Below are positions 21,197 through 33,200 of a stretch of DNA of 64,000 bases, in pieces. Source of the stretch: Hyaloperonospora brassicae (taxonomy: Eukaryota > Oomycota > Peronosporomycetes > Peronosporales > Peronosporaceae); NCBI GenBank assembly GCA_947650285.1, contig CANTFL010001387.1, positions 124,001-188,000 on the forward strand. The letters are read 5' to 3'. A program made the position numbers and the translations under genes. Each line of letters starts with the position of its first letter. Positions within the stretch are counted from its first letter, which is position 1. Under the pieces are notes generated by a model. That model had not been told where the DNA came from. It made no database searches and worked only from the letters and a program-made list of their open reading frames with translations.

Positions 21197-24100
21197 ACCA
21201 GGCGTGGTTTATTTACAGGTGGCTTGAGCATTCTGTTGACAAGCCTATGGGCCCGTCTTGTGCGCTTTCGAGCAACTCGATTCAGGCAAACAACACGGCG
21301 CCCATGATGGCTGATGCTTCGTTCCGGTGCTCCTTGATCGCTATCGTGCGGAGTTGGCGGACGCAGTAGTTCCAAAAGCTCTGCGTGGAATCTGTTACTT
21401 CAATCACTTCAGCGTTGTACACGGCGTCGTTCCGGTCGATTCACAGCCGTGTGTGACACATCGTCGCCAGAATCTGCCAAGTTTTCTTTCAGACGTGTTC
21501 GGCCATTCCGTGATCCTCCTGAAACCGGTGCGCTAGAATGGCCGTTCGGGGCGATGGTACGTAGGATACCCGCCTGCTTGCAGACGCGCGGAAGAATTGC
21601 TATGCTCGCTGTCGTGAAGGACACTCGCCTGTCCAGTGAACAACCAGTTTATCCCACAATGTTTCGGCATACGTGCACTCCCAGAAAAAATAAGCCGGAG
21701 CCCCCACTATTCCGTAACTGCCCGGTCGCTTTCGACATTCTTCGTTCAGTGATCGCCCGGCGTGGTGGAGGTTTTGGTTGTCGAGTTGTCGATTTGTGAT
21801 CCTATAACCGGCCAGACTCGATAACCAGTCAGACCATTACTATGATCCTAAGCTTGCCTAATTGTTTGGCTGAGCACTGCTCGTTGCCATCCATCCGTGC
21901 TAGCACGTGTCTCCAGACGATTCAAAAACGCTCGCAAATGTCGGCCCAGCTCTTTTTTGTTAAGTGAAAAAGCTTACCGTTTGATCGACGATAGATGGAC
22001 TCGTCCGGCGTTGGGTCAAGGACCGACCACGGAAACCGGTGGAGATGAGGGTGCGCCTCGAAGACGAAGCCACGTTTTAGTTTCCCGGAGCCAAGTGTAT
22101 GTTTATCGGTCTCGGAGTCGACTGGGATATCTAGAAGCGGTCCTATACAGCATTATTTTATACCATCTTCCTGCTAAAGCAGAGTGACGTGCCGTGTCGG
22201 ATTGCTCGCCAAGCGGGGTGGCCTGTCCACGATAAAACTTCCGCCTTGATACCTCCAAAAATATTGCTCAAGTCTCGATGGAACATGTCTCAGAAGCAGT
22301 GGAGAATGTTCCCCTTGCCTTGACCCTATGGGTATGCCCGGCGAGGAGAGCAGGAGGGCTATTTCTTACCGTCGTAACTTAGCCATCGAGTGAAACCGGG
22401 GATATTGGGGAGGCTTGGGTATTGTAATGACTAATTCCGCAGGTCCAGTCCGTGGGAAACTCAGTCGTGCTAGACGACAACCGGCGATCCTGTCTTACGC
22501 TAGTCTGGACATGATGTCGCCGAGAAAATTACGGATCCAGGGGTTCGCAGCCCAGTTCAATGTGAACCAGAACCGCTATTTTTCCGCTGGCATGCCCCTG
22601 ACCTCGAGGCGTTATTCGGGAAAACGGGATGAGTAAGATACGACAAATTCGTCTCCTTCGCACCAACTAGATGCCCTCTCCAGCAGTGGAACTGAGTGCG
22701 CGGCAACCCACGCAGCACCTCGAGCCGCCTGGTCCGGTGTTGGGTTGATCCATTCACCCAGTGTCCGCGTTAAATTCCGCCTCGGAGTTCAAGACAGGTG
22801 AGGAGGCTGCCAGCGTCCAGCCGGTTATGGAGATACAGTTAGCTCTGCCGCTTGCTACATTCCCCGGCATACCCACTGGAGCTAGGCCGTAAAGTATCTG
22901 TTGGGGCATTTAGTTATCCATAGTTTTGCGTGCTACGTTCGTCGAGTTTTGACGGCTACCGACACATCGGTCAGCCCGATTACCCCGCTTTTACGGTGTG
23001 AAGAGGAGATCCGGGTATATATTGTGCCGAACTTTGTCCGTCGTTGTTGCGTGAGCCCATGAAAATTGCTTATACAAATTAGTCACTTCCGTCATCGCCC
23101 ACTGAGTTGTGTCAAAAACGCTCGCCAAAAACAGCTTCGAGGGAAGTACAATGGAGTTGATAATAAGAACTCTATTCTCCACACTTGTCGCTACTTGTGT
23201 TGCCGTGAGGAGGCGTCGTGGAATCTTCTCGATCCGCAGTGCCCAAATTTTGTTCTATAATTCACCCGCTCAGATCTTATAGCCCATGTATCGGGTTTTG
23301 CCGCCTGGCGGGATGATACCAATGCTCTTGTAGCTCTGTGTAATCACCGACTGGTATAAAAACAGGATTTTGCTCTTGTCCGGTCGGGCATGCAAATTTG
23401 ATAGAGATCCAAAATCTTAAACAATGCGGAGTGCATGTGGAAGCTGCTCGGCTTGCTTTAGAAAGAGTGTTGAGTCGTCGACAAATGATGAAAACAAATC
23501 ATTTTGTCCCTCCCGCCTCGGTGTTTCTAGCCCCGAAAGCATTGGGGCCTGCTTTAGGGCGATACCTAGCACATCCACCACCAGCAAAAAAGGAGGGACG
23601 CAAGCGTGCAACCCTGTCGAATACCGGACCGCACCGGAAAGGATGCGGACTCGCAACCGTTGACGACAAAAGATGACGTCGTGCCAACATGGATACGCTA
23701 AATGATAAAGTCAAAACTTGACGTCGTGCCAACATGAATACGCCAGATGAGAGCAACAAACCGTTTGTCAAATCCAAATCGATGCAGAGTCTCGTACAGA
23801 AACCCCCAATTTACTGCATCCTGAGCCTTGCAAAAACCCAGTAGTAAAATACATCTACTCCGCCCGGCAGCCAGATCATGGTGGTTGACTGCAGTATGAA
23901 ATTCCGCCATCATCATAACTGTGTTCATCATACGGCGCCCATGAACAAAACCCTGCTCCAAATCGCTGATAGCTCGGGGTAGCGATTTTTGGAATTTAAT
24001 AGTCATAACCTTCGCACATACTTTGACGCTCGTTTGTAAGCGATAATTTAGACGATAATCCATGGCGTCGTCCAAGTAGCCCTTTTCTTCAGAGGGATGA

Positions 24101-26350
24101 TGTGCGCATCGAAAAAGGATGGAGGCAGTGTGGAGAAGCGCAGAGAAAGAATGATGGAAATATGAATCTTGCGAACCTCATTAAGTGCGAAATCAATGTG
24201 GTTGTTGAAGCGTGCTTGGAAATGGGCCCGTTGGCGCGAGGAATGTGATTAAACGACTGAGTGAAAGAAAACGATTGTTAAAGTTATGCGGATTGATCTA
24301 TCTAAAGGTCAAAAAGGAGTATAGTCAAGTATCTACGATTGACCGGTCACGATCCGCGATCAAGGGCTTGGATCACCAAGCTACAAGGACCGGATCACTC
24401 GAGAGGTGAACAACATCTGGATTACGTGATCGATAGCGACAATTGATAATGGGTGAATATGGAAGCAAGCTGAAGGAGTGGATCGTTAAAGTCATAAAAT
24501 ATGGGAGGTCATAGGAGTGACAGCGATTCGACGGGGATGCCCGATCCGACTCGAGAGAAAGACCACGATCTATTTTAAATGTGTCCCGCTTGATTGTGTG
24601 AGCGCATACCTTTTGCGGACCACATACCGCGATATGCTACCCGAGCGAGCCGCTACAGAGCGATCCACTACCGAACGATCCACTCCACCGCAATCCGCCA
24701 CCCGATTACCTACTGTGGACCACATGATTAAAAAATTGAATCACACAGACATGCGATATGGAACAGTGATCTAATGAACAGATAGGCATAGTCATAGGTT
24801 TTGGATTTGGTTGGTTGACATTAAACAGAACTGAATTTGCAACGAAATACACGAGTCGACTTTTCCCGGGCAGGAACTTTGGCCTCCCGTCGAAGTGAGT
24901 GACTCGAGTCTCTGCAAACTCGCTCTTGGATTATGTGGCCAGGCGTAACGTCAATTCTCACCCCCCCCCCACATGCGATTGGACGCAGGGAACCTTACGG
25001 ATAGATTCAAGATCGCGAGACGGATCAAGTGATCAGAAGGCTCGCAGATCAAGCATCACCGTTGGATACAAGCGACTCTGGGAGAGCGCCTAAGTGTACT
25101 TGTGATCGAGTGAATATTTTCACTCAATTCACCCCACACTTGACCGAGTGAAGAGTTTATAACCGATCAACATCTATCTTAAGAACGGTCAAATTTAGCT
25201 TCTACTCAAGTCCACGAAGAAGAGCGCAACCCGCCCCACCGACGAGTTCGCGAGGTGAACAATACAACACAGAGCACGGAATCGGAGTACCCTCTCCGTA
25301 AGTCGGTCGTCCGGGCGCCAGTGGAGAGTCGGGATCGTCTCGCAAAACGAGCGAACACCACTTATCCACAGCAGCTCCGCCCCAGCAAAAATCTGATTAT
25401 CAATTTGACTAGTGCCGTTATTATGACCGCCGCTGTATCCTTATAGAAGCCCTTGTAGAGCCCGTTGGGACCGGCCGATTTATGACGCTTGATGCCTGTG
25501 ATAGCAGAAAGCACCTCAGCCTTTAGAATGAGCCGTAGTATGACTCATTATCAATATCTTATATACGTTTCTCCGACGTGATAGTCGCAAATTCATGAAT
25601 CATCCCTGGTAATAGAGATCCAGGCGTGAATTGGTGGCTCCTACTCAAGACATGAGTCCATACGGATCTAAATGACTCGCCACTGCATCCCAAACAAAAA
25701 CGCCGCTCCGCAGAGCGACCGAAGGGAGGTTATGAGTTGGTTCCTTACCAATTGGCAACCCTCTTGCAGGCTCCTTTGAGGCCTTCCACCGCCCGCGCTA
25801 ATGACTTTCCAATACGCACCAGATGATCCTTTCGCATCTCGTCCATATTGGCGGACACCCACTGACGGCGCGTTAAAAACTGCTGCCGATCGTTTTTTCT
25901 AAGTCTTGCAAGAAGGAGATTTCATGCGATACTTTTCCCGCTTCTGAACCACCGTAATACCGTGGTGCTGCACGTTATATGTGCCCCCAGGACTGGATGA
26001 TGGGATATACGCCGACTCCCGCATTCGTCATGTCCCGCATTTTTACGTTCGGACGCGATCTAGCTAATTGGTTCGGATAGGACACGAATGAGTGGAGGGG
26101 ATCGTGGGTGCAGTAGACATGCAGCAGATCGACAGCTCTCGTGTTCAGATCGAAACTAGCTCGTACCAGGTTCTTTCGAGTCCAATCTCTTCTGAAAGAA
26201 TTGGAGGGGACGCTGTTGTGACGTCCAGCCACGCACAAATAGTTGCATCGAGATCAACCCATTGGTGGTAATCTAGCACGATCGATAACCTGAGTCGACT
26301 CGCCTGGAAGCTGCTTCGCGTGTATTGCCGTGCTACGTGCATGTTCAAGA
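21197..26350 (-). mobile_element. Degenerate LINE (non-LTR retrotransposon) ORF2 remnant
   Basis: Minus-strand fragments in the right order for a LINE: endonuclease-like end (about 26238-25975); a linker with RRQ-like helices (25862-25668); RT start ITGIKRHKSAGPNGLYKGFYKD (about 25530-25385); RT core with NYR..., QGFVHGRRMMNTVMMMAEFH and LLLGFCKAQDAVN (24120-23698); the catalytic box FSSFVDDSTLFL near 23480; TRYMGYKI near 23300; thumb-like residues (23182-22991); and a C-terminal domain around 21630-21400. Stops and frameshifts throughout. Sequence between about 24125 and 25380 is foreign to the LINE. Confidence 0.75.
24125..25380. other. About 1.25-kb insertion of unknown type inside the LINE
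   Basis: Separates two adjacent parts of the LINE reverse transcriptase. No recognised coding motif. AT-richer than its surroundings, with a short C-run at 24961-24970. A 63-codon frame starting with GTG near 25255 has no known motif. Could be a solo LTR plus remnant of another element; boundaries are approximate. Confidence 0.35.
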
Positions 26351-26963
26351 TATTACACGCTGCGTCAACTTCGACTGAGCGAACCTGTACATTGGATCAT
26401 ATCGACGGCAAGATCCGATGGCCTTATGAACGTCTCGGATCGAGTTGAAACTCGAAGACGGGATAAAGCGTAGGGAAAATTACTTATAGTGATGATTTAC
26501 ACACCATAACAATATTGGCGCACGTCGTCTGCTTCATCGCGTGGCCATGTCACAGACTTGGCGTAGCTAACGGTGGTCACTGTTGACCGCGAAAACGCAC
26601 ATCACCGAAAGGCACCAATTGTACGTGGGCAACATGCGTGCAAGAAGTAAGTTCGCACAAGGGTGAGCCTATCAGATTTTGCAACTGTCTGGAGACGGCC
26701 ACAATTTGAGCCTCGACAATGGAGCACATCCTTAAACTTCCATCAAACTCACAGCTGACCCATCCTCCGATCCCACGAGCGGCAAATTTGAAGTATCCGC
26801 ATCATCTCGAGATCATCTCCTTCAAGCAAGTCTATGACACGCGCAGATGACGATAGCGAGTAATGGGCATAGACTGTACTCAAATGGGTAGCTCAGCTAG
26901 GTTATAGTTGCCATTAGCACGCGACCTTCGAGATGCGAAACAGTGCGCGCAACAGCACGTGAG
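26351..26963. other. Nothing recognised
   Basis: No convincing frame or motif. It may contain the unrecognisable 5' part of the LINE. Confidence 0.4.
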
Positions 26964-28400
26964 TTACAATCGCATTACAGCCAGCATTATTTCTGCCAGA
27001 TGTACCTGATACCGCAGAGAGTGTAAACTAATCTTTGAGCAATGCAGCTGTGTTTCATTGAAAGCTTCGACTTCGCCAAAGCAGCAGCAAGGACGTGTAC
27101 GTCTCATAAACTCCTCTTCGCTCTCGTTCTGCTTCCGCGGCATCGAGTAGTCCACAGAGTCTGTTGGCGGAAGATCAGCTTTGCTGCGCTTGGCAGCTGC
27201 AATCTCGTCGACGCGCTCTGCACTTTCACCAAAATGCAGCTCTCCGTCATAGCAAAAGTCGTTGGCAATGGGGAATCCAGTGATTTGTACGTTCAGACGG
27301 ATCTGGTGCGTTCTTCCTGGGACCGGCTTGCACTTTACAAGGCGATTTGACATGACTGTACGGACGAGACCGCACTATGGTCTCCGAAGCTTAACCATTA
27401 TCATGGCACTCCCAGACACCATCACAAGCTGGTAGAAAGAGAAGTGGGCAGCTTATCACGATGGAATCCTCGTTTGGGAACGTATTCACACTGGCAGTAC
27501 AAGTGGCTCTGGCTTTGCTCACTAGCATCTTTCGGGTCGCCCGTTCGAGTGTAGCCGAATTTTGCCCGCGCACAATCGAAATATACTTCTTGATCGTCTG
27601 GCGGTTTGCTGCTCTCCAAAAGTGGATTCGAGAGTTTGCCAGATGACGCACAAAATTTTAGAATGCAGAAAAAAGGTGCACAAGAGTCGTTTCAACTTCA
27701 GATCATAATCTACCAATAATTAATGACAGAGACTTCGCTGTGGACGCATTCTTTGCTAGTAGCGAAACACATGAATATGCGGAAGGTCCGATCGGGTTGC
27801 TTGCAAGATCGAATTCAGCGAGTTGTGGCGACACGCACCACACGGGCGCATTGACATGGAAGATGGATTTGACACGACAATCTATCACAGCACTGAAGGG
27901 TCAGTACAAGGTGCCGCAATGCATAGTACTTGCTCATGCACGTACCAGCTCTTCGTCCTCATACACTACTGCTACCTTAACTCCGGACACTGGAAGATCG
28001 TGTCGATGAGCTTACGATGTTGACACAATAACTCACTATTAGCGACCGAGCAAGATCAACAAAGTGACGATCGCAAGCTCAGGAAAAGGTGCCGTATTGA
28101 TGACCAAATCTCCGTTCTTGAGTATTGTATCCTCTGGCACGATCTTACGATTCACCGAGATGCGTCCCGATGCAATGACAGATCTCTTCACACGATATCA
28201 CGCTCATCCAGCAGTCAGTCAGATATAGTCACAATCTTTATCGTCAATTACTCACGTGATAGTCTGGCGTATTGGCACCATATTTCTTGACCAAAACCCC
28301 AAACAGCTCGCGGTCGAAACACCTCATCTTGGTAAATGTGTGGAGCCCATCTTCCACGTATGGATGATCCATTCGATGATCTACAACGACCACGAGACCC
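26964..28400 (-). pseudogene. RluA-type RNA pseudouridine synthase (RPUSD2/DRAP-like), decayed
   Basis: Order on the minus strand: YVEDGLHTFTKMRCF...KKYGANTPDYH (ending at donor GTGAGT near 28253), then SVIASGRISVNRKIVPEDTIL and KNGDLVINT (S4-like), VVYEDEELV, a much-damaged catalytic region ending LLAKNASTAKSLSLIIGR where the family has RLDR.TSG, and KPVPGRTHQIRLNVQITGF plus PIANDFCYDGEL (27340-27245), which is the C-terminal signature of RluA enzymes. The tail SLHSLRYQ matches the LHALRY end of RPUSD2. Catalytic Asp motif not found; several frameshifts. A pseudogene is the best reading. Confidence 0.68.
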
Positions 28401-28652
28401 CATTCATAGGATAGGAAAGCAAGTTCTAGAGCTCACCTTTATATGACTAGTCACGTAGTCTAGAGAGATGGAGCAAAGTATGAATGTATCCGTACGGATG
28501 TGAAAAGGTTGGGATTGACGGCTGGGAACGGATGTGATGTAAGATATGTGATATACAAGAGCCACATTGTTGCCATCGTTGTCGTGTAATACAGACAATC
28601 GTTGAGCCTTATATGTGGTGAAGGGAAGGATACGAGAAAGGAGGATCACTTT

Positions 28653-28849
28653 AAAACGGGGCACACAGTTACCATATGACTGGTAAGACCTTGTGTTTAC
28701 CGATCACAAGGCTTCGTACTCCCTACGTCACGTACACGTGACTTGAGGAAGCGCGAGGAAGTATACAGAGTGAGGGAAGCTCTGTCTTAAAGGAAAAACG
28801 GAACTGTAATTAATATCGTTGAGTTTCTTTAATAAACCATCTTTGTCTT
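28653..28849 (-). repeat. 3' LTR of element C, left piece
   Basis: Matches the first half of 44071-44540 (for example GAGGAAGCGCGAGGAAG and AAGCTCTGTCTTA). The match stops at GTCTT, the target duplication of element D. Confidence 0.8.
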
Positions 28850-29176
28850 TGTAATGGGCCACCCCGTTACATAAGTAGTTTCGATTAAGTTTACATGTTA
28901 CTTAAGTAGGGGTGTTACTTTCGAAGTAGCGAAAGTAGCACGTCGTATATTTTACCTGGTTTAATGGGCTCAGTACCATTATTAGCCAGTAAGATATAGA
29001 CACGTAGATTGAGTGGTTCCCATGAGTCCAAGGGAACCATTCGTACTTAGGATGATTTTAAAAGACAAAATATAAAGAGAGTTAAAAATACTTAACACCT
29101 AAGACTTGGGCTTTGAGCTTCCTCAAAGCGTTAGAAATAGTGTACGCTGAGTACGGGTTATTCTAGCCCCGTTACA
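28850..29176 (+). repeat. 5' LTR of element D
   Basis: Begins TGTAATGGGCCACCCCGTTACA (edge palindrome with one mismatch) and ends CCCCGTTACA. It lacks the AGACGCGCGCAATG block present in A-C. Confidence 0.96.
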
Positions 29177-29202
29177 CCTGGTAGCACTTGTTGGTCCTTC
29201 CC

Positions 29203-30252
29203 ATGCCCGAGTTTGGGATGAGCGATTCGTCGTACTTTGACGCTCCAGACGTGAGTCTGGAGCACGCGACTTTTCCCCATCTCACTGGTGTTGAGTGGGA
29301 TGCCCTAAATCGCCTCGCGGCGATATCGGGAGAGGCATTTGTTGTGTCGCTGATGAGATCAGCGACTCCTGATGAACAGCGTCTCGCCATACACGACTAC
29401 ATGGCTCGCGAGCTCGCCGAATTCCATCGGCGAGGTTTAACTCCCTCGCGGACTTCACGGAACGATGCCGTGAAGATGGAGACCTCCGCCTATTCTGGCG
29501 AAGGAAAAGAACGCTTGTCGTTGTCTCGTTGGTTTCGAGAGGTCGACATCGCTATCGCCTCGAGACTTCTCGAGGCTCCTCAAGCGAAGGTCAATTTCCT
29601 TCTTTCCCGTCTCACTGGGAAAGCCAAGGAGTGGGCCTTGGGAAAACTCGTTGTTGACGAGTTTGCGTTCCCCACTCTGGAAGCCATCCAGAGTGACCTT
29701 CGACTCGCCTTCGAGCCGCCCCAGGAAGTGAAGTTGGTGCGTTCAAGGTTCCTGTCCCTGCGACAGGGTAAGATGTCCATGCGCGACAACGTGCAGATGG
29801 CTCGACATCTGGCATCTTGTATTGTCACGCATCCCATGGACATGTATACACAAGTGAACGTGTTTGTCGATGGCATGCGTGAAGGGCAGACTCGCCTCTC
29901 GCTGGAACGAGCAGAGCCTGCCACGTTGGAGGAGGCTTTCTCTATCGCTCTCCGTGAGGATTTCAGAGTCACCAAGGCCTATACCAAGCCTTCAGTTGTT
30001 ACCGCTGTCAGATCAGCGGGCCCGGAACCTATGGAGATCGATGCAATTGAGTCGTCGGGTGACCGACGACGCGCTACAGCCTACAAGGGCGACGTCCGAG
30101 GCGGACGTCAGATGATCTGCTTTCGATGCCGAAAGCCGGGACATCGCGCGGCTGAGTGCCGCGCGCCAGCACCGATGTCGGTGCAAGCGTCGGACACCCA
30201 TCATGAGGGAGGTGCTCCGATCAGTCGTCCAAAAAACGGACGAGACCAGTAG
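29203..30252 (+). CDS. Gag of element D (349 aa)
   Basis: Retrotransposon structural polyprotein that would form the particle. ATG at 29203 (a second at 29218). Central Gag-like region with [20 protein letters not shown] and [15 protein letters not shown] motifs, and a C-terminal CCHC zinc knuckle [14 protein letters not shown] (about nt 30120-30160). Ends at UAG 30250-30252 inside the frameshift hairpin. No stops, in contrast to A-C. Confidence 0.93.
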   Translation: MPEFGMSDSSYFDAPDVSLEHATFPHLTGVEWDALNRLAAISGEAFVVSLMRSATPDEQRLAIHDYMARELAEFHRRGLTPSRTSRNDAVKMETSAYSGEGKERLSLSRWFREVDIAIASRLLEAPQAKVNFLLSRLTGKAKEWALGKLVVDEFAFPTLEAIQSDLRLAFEPPQEVKLVRSRFLSLRQGKMSMRDNVQMARHLASCIVTHPMDMYTQVNVFVDGMREGQTRLSLERAEPATLEEAFSIALREDFRVTKAYTKPSVVTAVRSAGPEPMEIDAIESSGDRRRATAYKGDVRGGRQMICFRCRKPGHRAAECRAPAPMSVQASDTHHEGGAPISRPKNGRDQ

Positions 30253-30272
30253 GTGCAGGGCGCCCTACTGGT
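30231..30272 (+). promoter_or_regulatory. -1 ribosomal frameshift signal, gag/pol of element D
   Basis: A-AAA-AAC at 30231-30237 in exact gag phase (codons CCA AAA AAC), 7-nt spacer, then a 9-bp stem ACCAGTAGG (30245-30253) with CCTACTGGT (30264-30272). pol is open in the -1 frame from 30207 and has no nearby ATG (first in-frame start-like codon is TTG 30273), so frameshifting is the natural way to make Gag-Pol. Confidence 0.85.
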
Positions 30273-33200
30273 TTGAAGAGAGGTCCGGGTCCACCGGTGG
30301 CAGCCCGACCTCCCAGCCCATCTGTGCTGCGTGCACGGTCAAATGCCACCACTACGAGTGGTGATTCACGCCTGATTATTGTTAATCTACATGTCGCCGG
30401 TATCCGGCGACCCCTACGAGCGCTCCTGGATTCAGGAGCGACAAACAATTTCTTCCGTGAATCTTGCGTGTCAATGCTGCCACCCAGCATCCAGGTCCAC
30501 GAGGGACCTGGCCAAGTTGTTGTCAAGCTCGCTGACGGGAAACCACGCCGCGTATCGCGGCGCGAAGTGTCGTTGCCGTACACGTTTGACGGCTTTCGCA
30601 GTAACGACAACTTCTTGGTGATTGAAATGAATTATGCATTCGATTGCATCCTGGGCATGCCATGGTTGGCACGCTATAAGCCCCAGATCGACTGGTTAGC
30701 CAGATCAGTGAGACGTCGAAGCAAGTTCGACGTCAGCGAAGTGTTCACCCATCTCTTGGTGTCTCCAAGTGATTGGCCGAACGTTACAGTCGTGGATCGT
30801 ACATCCACGACACCGGCGGTACACAGAGTGAGCGATGGCCCTCTCTGTACCGCTTGTTCCGTGCCCCTACGCACGAGTGATGATGCCTCCTCGCTTTGCA
30901 GCGAGGAGTCCGACGTGGACGAGCAGTGGCTCCCACGTAATGACGACGCGGACGAGCAGTGGCTCCCGCGCAACGACGACGCGGTCGAACAGCGGTTCCC
31001 GCACGAGAGAGCAGTGGTCGAACACGAACAGGTGTTCCCACCTGTACCCATTGTGGTCGAGCAGAGGCTCCCACAAGGGCAAGACGTGGCCGAGCAGGGG
31101 CTCGCCACCGAGTGTGACGTGGATGGACAAGAGTCCCCACGTGCGAATATGATGGTCGAACAGGGGTTCCCATCATCGCCTACTGTGGTCGAACAGAGTT
31201 TCCCACATGAGCAAGTCGTGGTCGAGCAGGGGCTCCCACACGAGTTTGTGGCGGTAGAGCAGGGGCTCCCGCATCATGCGTCGACGGACGAGTATGGAAT
31301 ACTCCCGTCGCGCGATTTCGACGTCCTGGATGAGGACATCCAGCGTCTAGAGGGGGGTGCAGATTTAACACCTGACTGCGGTTCGCCAGCTTCGAGCATG
31401 GACTCGAGGCACGATGGGGACGCAAGCTACGAGAACTCAGCGTTGGAATGTGTTCACGCTATTGTGTACGTGGACGGGAGTCCACAAAGGCGCCAATACA
31501 TTGAGGTCGCGAGTCCACCTCGCGACGCGTCATCTATTACGAGCCTTCCAGGACTCTCCTGGAAGCATTTTCTACGCGACCTCAAGGGAGGCACGGTGGA
31601 ACAAGTATGTCTGGTCACCAACGAGGTGACTCATGAGCCGAATGAGGAGCTAATGACGCGCCCTCGAAGCGCTGAAAAGAAATCAGCGCGCGAAGAAAGA
31701 TTTGCGTCGCAATCTTGGGAGGCTCTGCGCGAGTCTGGTAACCCTGTTTACGACATTGCACGAGAGTACGCCGACGTGTTCCCGGACAAGATTCCGGCCG
31801 AACTCCCTGCCGATCGTGGCGTGCGGCACGAGATTGATCTCGTGCCAGGATCGAAATATTGTGTGACACGACAGTGGCCGTTGCCTCGAGACCAAGTCGA
31901 GGCTATTGATGCATTCTTCGAAGGTCGTCGCAAGGCCGGTCATGTGCGTGAGAGTGTCTCTCCCCATTCGAGTCCAACCTTCTGCGTGAAGAAGGCTACG
32001 GGAGGCTGGCGTATAGTGCATGCGTTTAACAAGCTCAACGATGCCACTATTCCTGCCCAAACGCCTATCCCCAGGAAAGACATGGTTCTAAACTCCATGT
32101 CAGGTAGCGTCATCTTCAGCGCCATCGATCTGACCGATGGCTTCTACCAGATCTTGATGCGACAGAGTGACATACCACTCACTGCGGTGAGCACCCCGAG
32201 TGGTATGCTTTGGGAGTGGCTGGTGATGCCACAAGGATTGAAGAACGCACCAGCCACTTTCAATCGCATGGTATCTCAAGTGTTGAGACCGCTTCGAGAC
32301 TTTGCTCCTAGCTACTTCGATGACATCTTTGTCCACAGTCGCGCTGAGGGCAATCTCAGTGCTGTCCAAGTTCACCTTCAACACCTGAAGCAGGTGTTTC
32401 AAGTCATGCGAGATAACAAGTTATATGCAAACTTGAAGAAGTGTGTATTCTGTGCACCGGAGATTCCGGTGCTGGGCTGCTACGTGAGTAAATCGGGTGT
32501 TCGAGCCGATCCAGAGAAGGTGTCGTCAATCTGTTCTTGGCCCACACCCAAGAACCCTACGGAGTTACGTCAATGGCTCGGTCTAGCTAATTACTTGCAT
32601 AAGTACACAAAGGATTACGCCGGTTCTATACAGCCCCTGTCGTCACTTCTGAAGAAAGACGCCACGTGGTCGTGGCGTCCCGAACATCAAGCAGCCTTTG
32701 ACGCAGTGAAGAAAAGCCTGGCGTCGGCGCCAGTGTTGATACTCCCTGACGACACCAAACCGTTTCACGTGGTGTGTGATGCAAGTGACTTTGCAATTGG
32801 TTGCGCCCTCATGCAGTTCGATCACGAGGGCCGTGAACGAGTCGTGAGCTATCAGTCACGACAGATGAAGCCGGCAGAGAAGAACTATCCGGTTCACGAT
32901 AAGGAACTGCTAGCGATGCGCTACGCACTCATCAAGTTTCGTGTCCACCTACTGGGCGAACGCACGTTCGCCCTGTATACTGATCATGCATCGCTGCGGA
33001 CAGCAATGAAGAGCCCACACCTGTCACAGCGGATGGCACGGTGGCTCTCTTTCTTCTCCGAGTACAACTTCGTCGTGCACTACAAGCCAGGCAAGACCAA
33101 CATTCTTGCTGACGCACTGTCACGACGCCCAGATTACGATCCTCGTATGGCACTGAGTCGTCAGGCAACTGACGACGACGATGAAGACGATCGATGTGCG

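Noticed and set aside
24961..24970. C-run as a possible assembly or tail signal
   Set aside because: Short homopolymer only, with no element boundary next to it.
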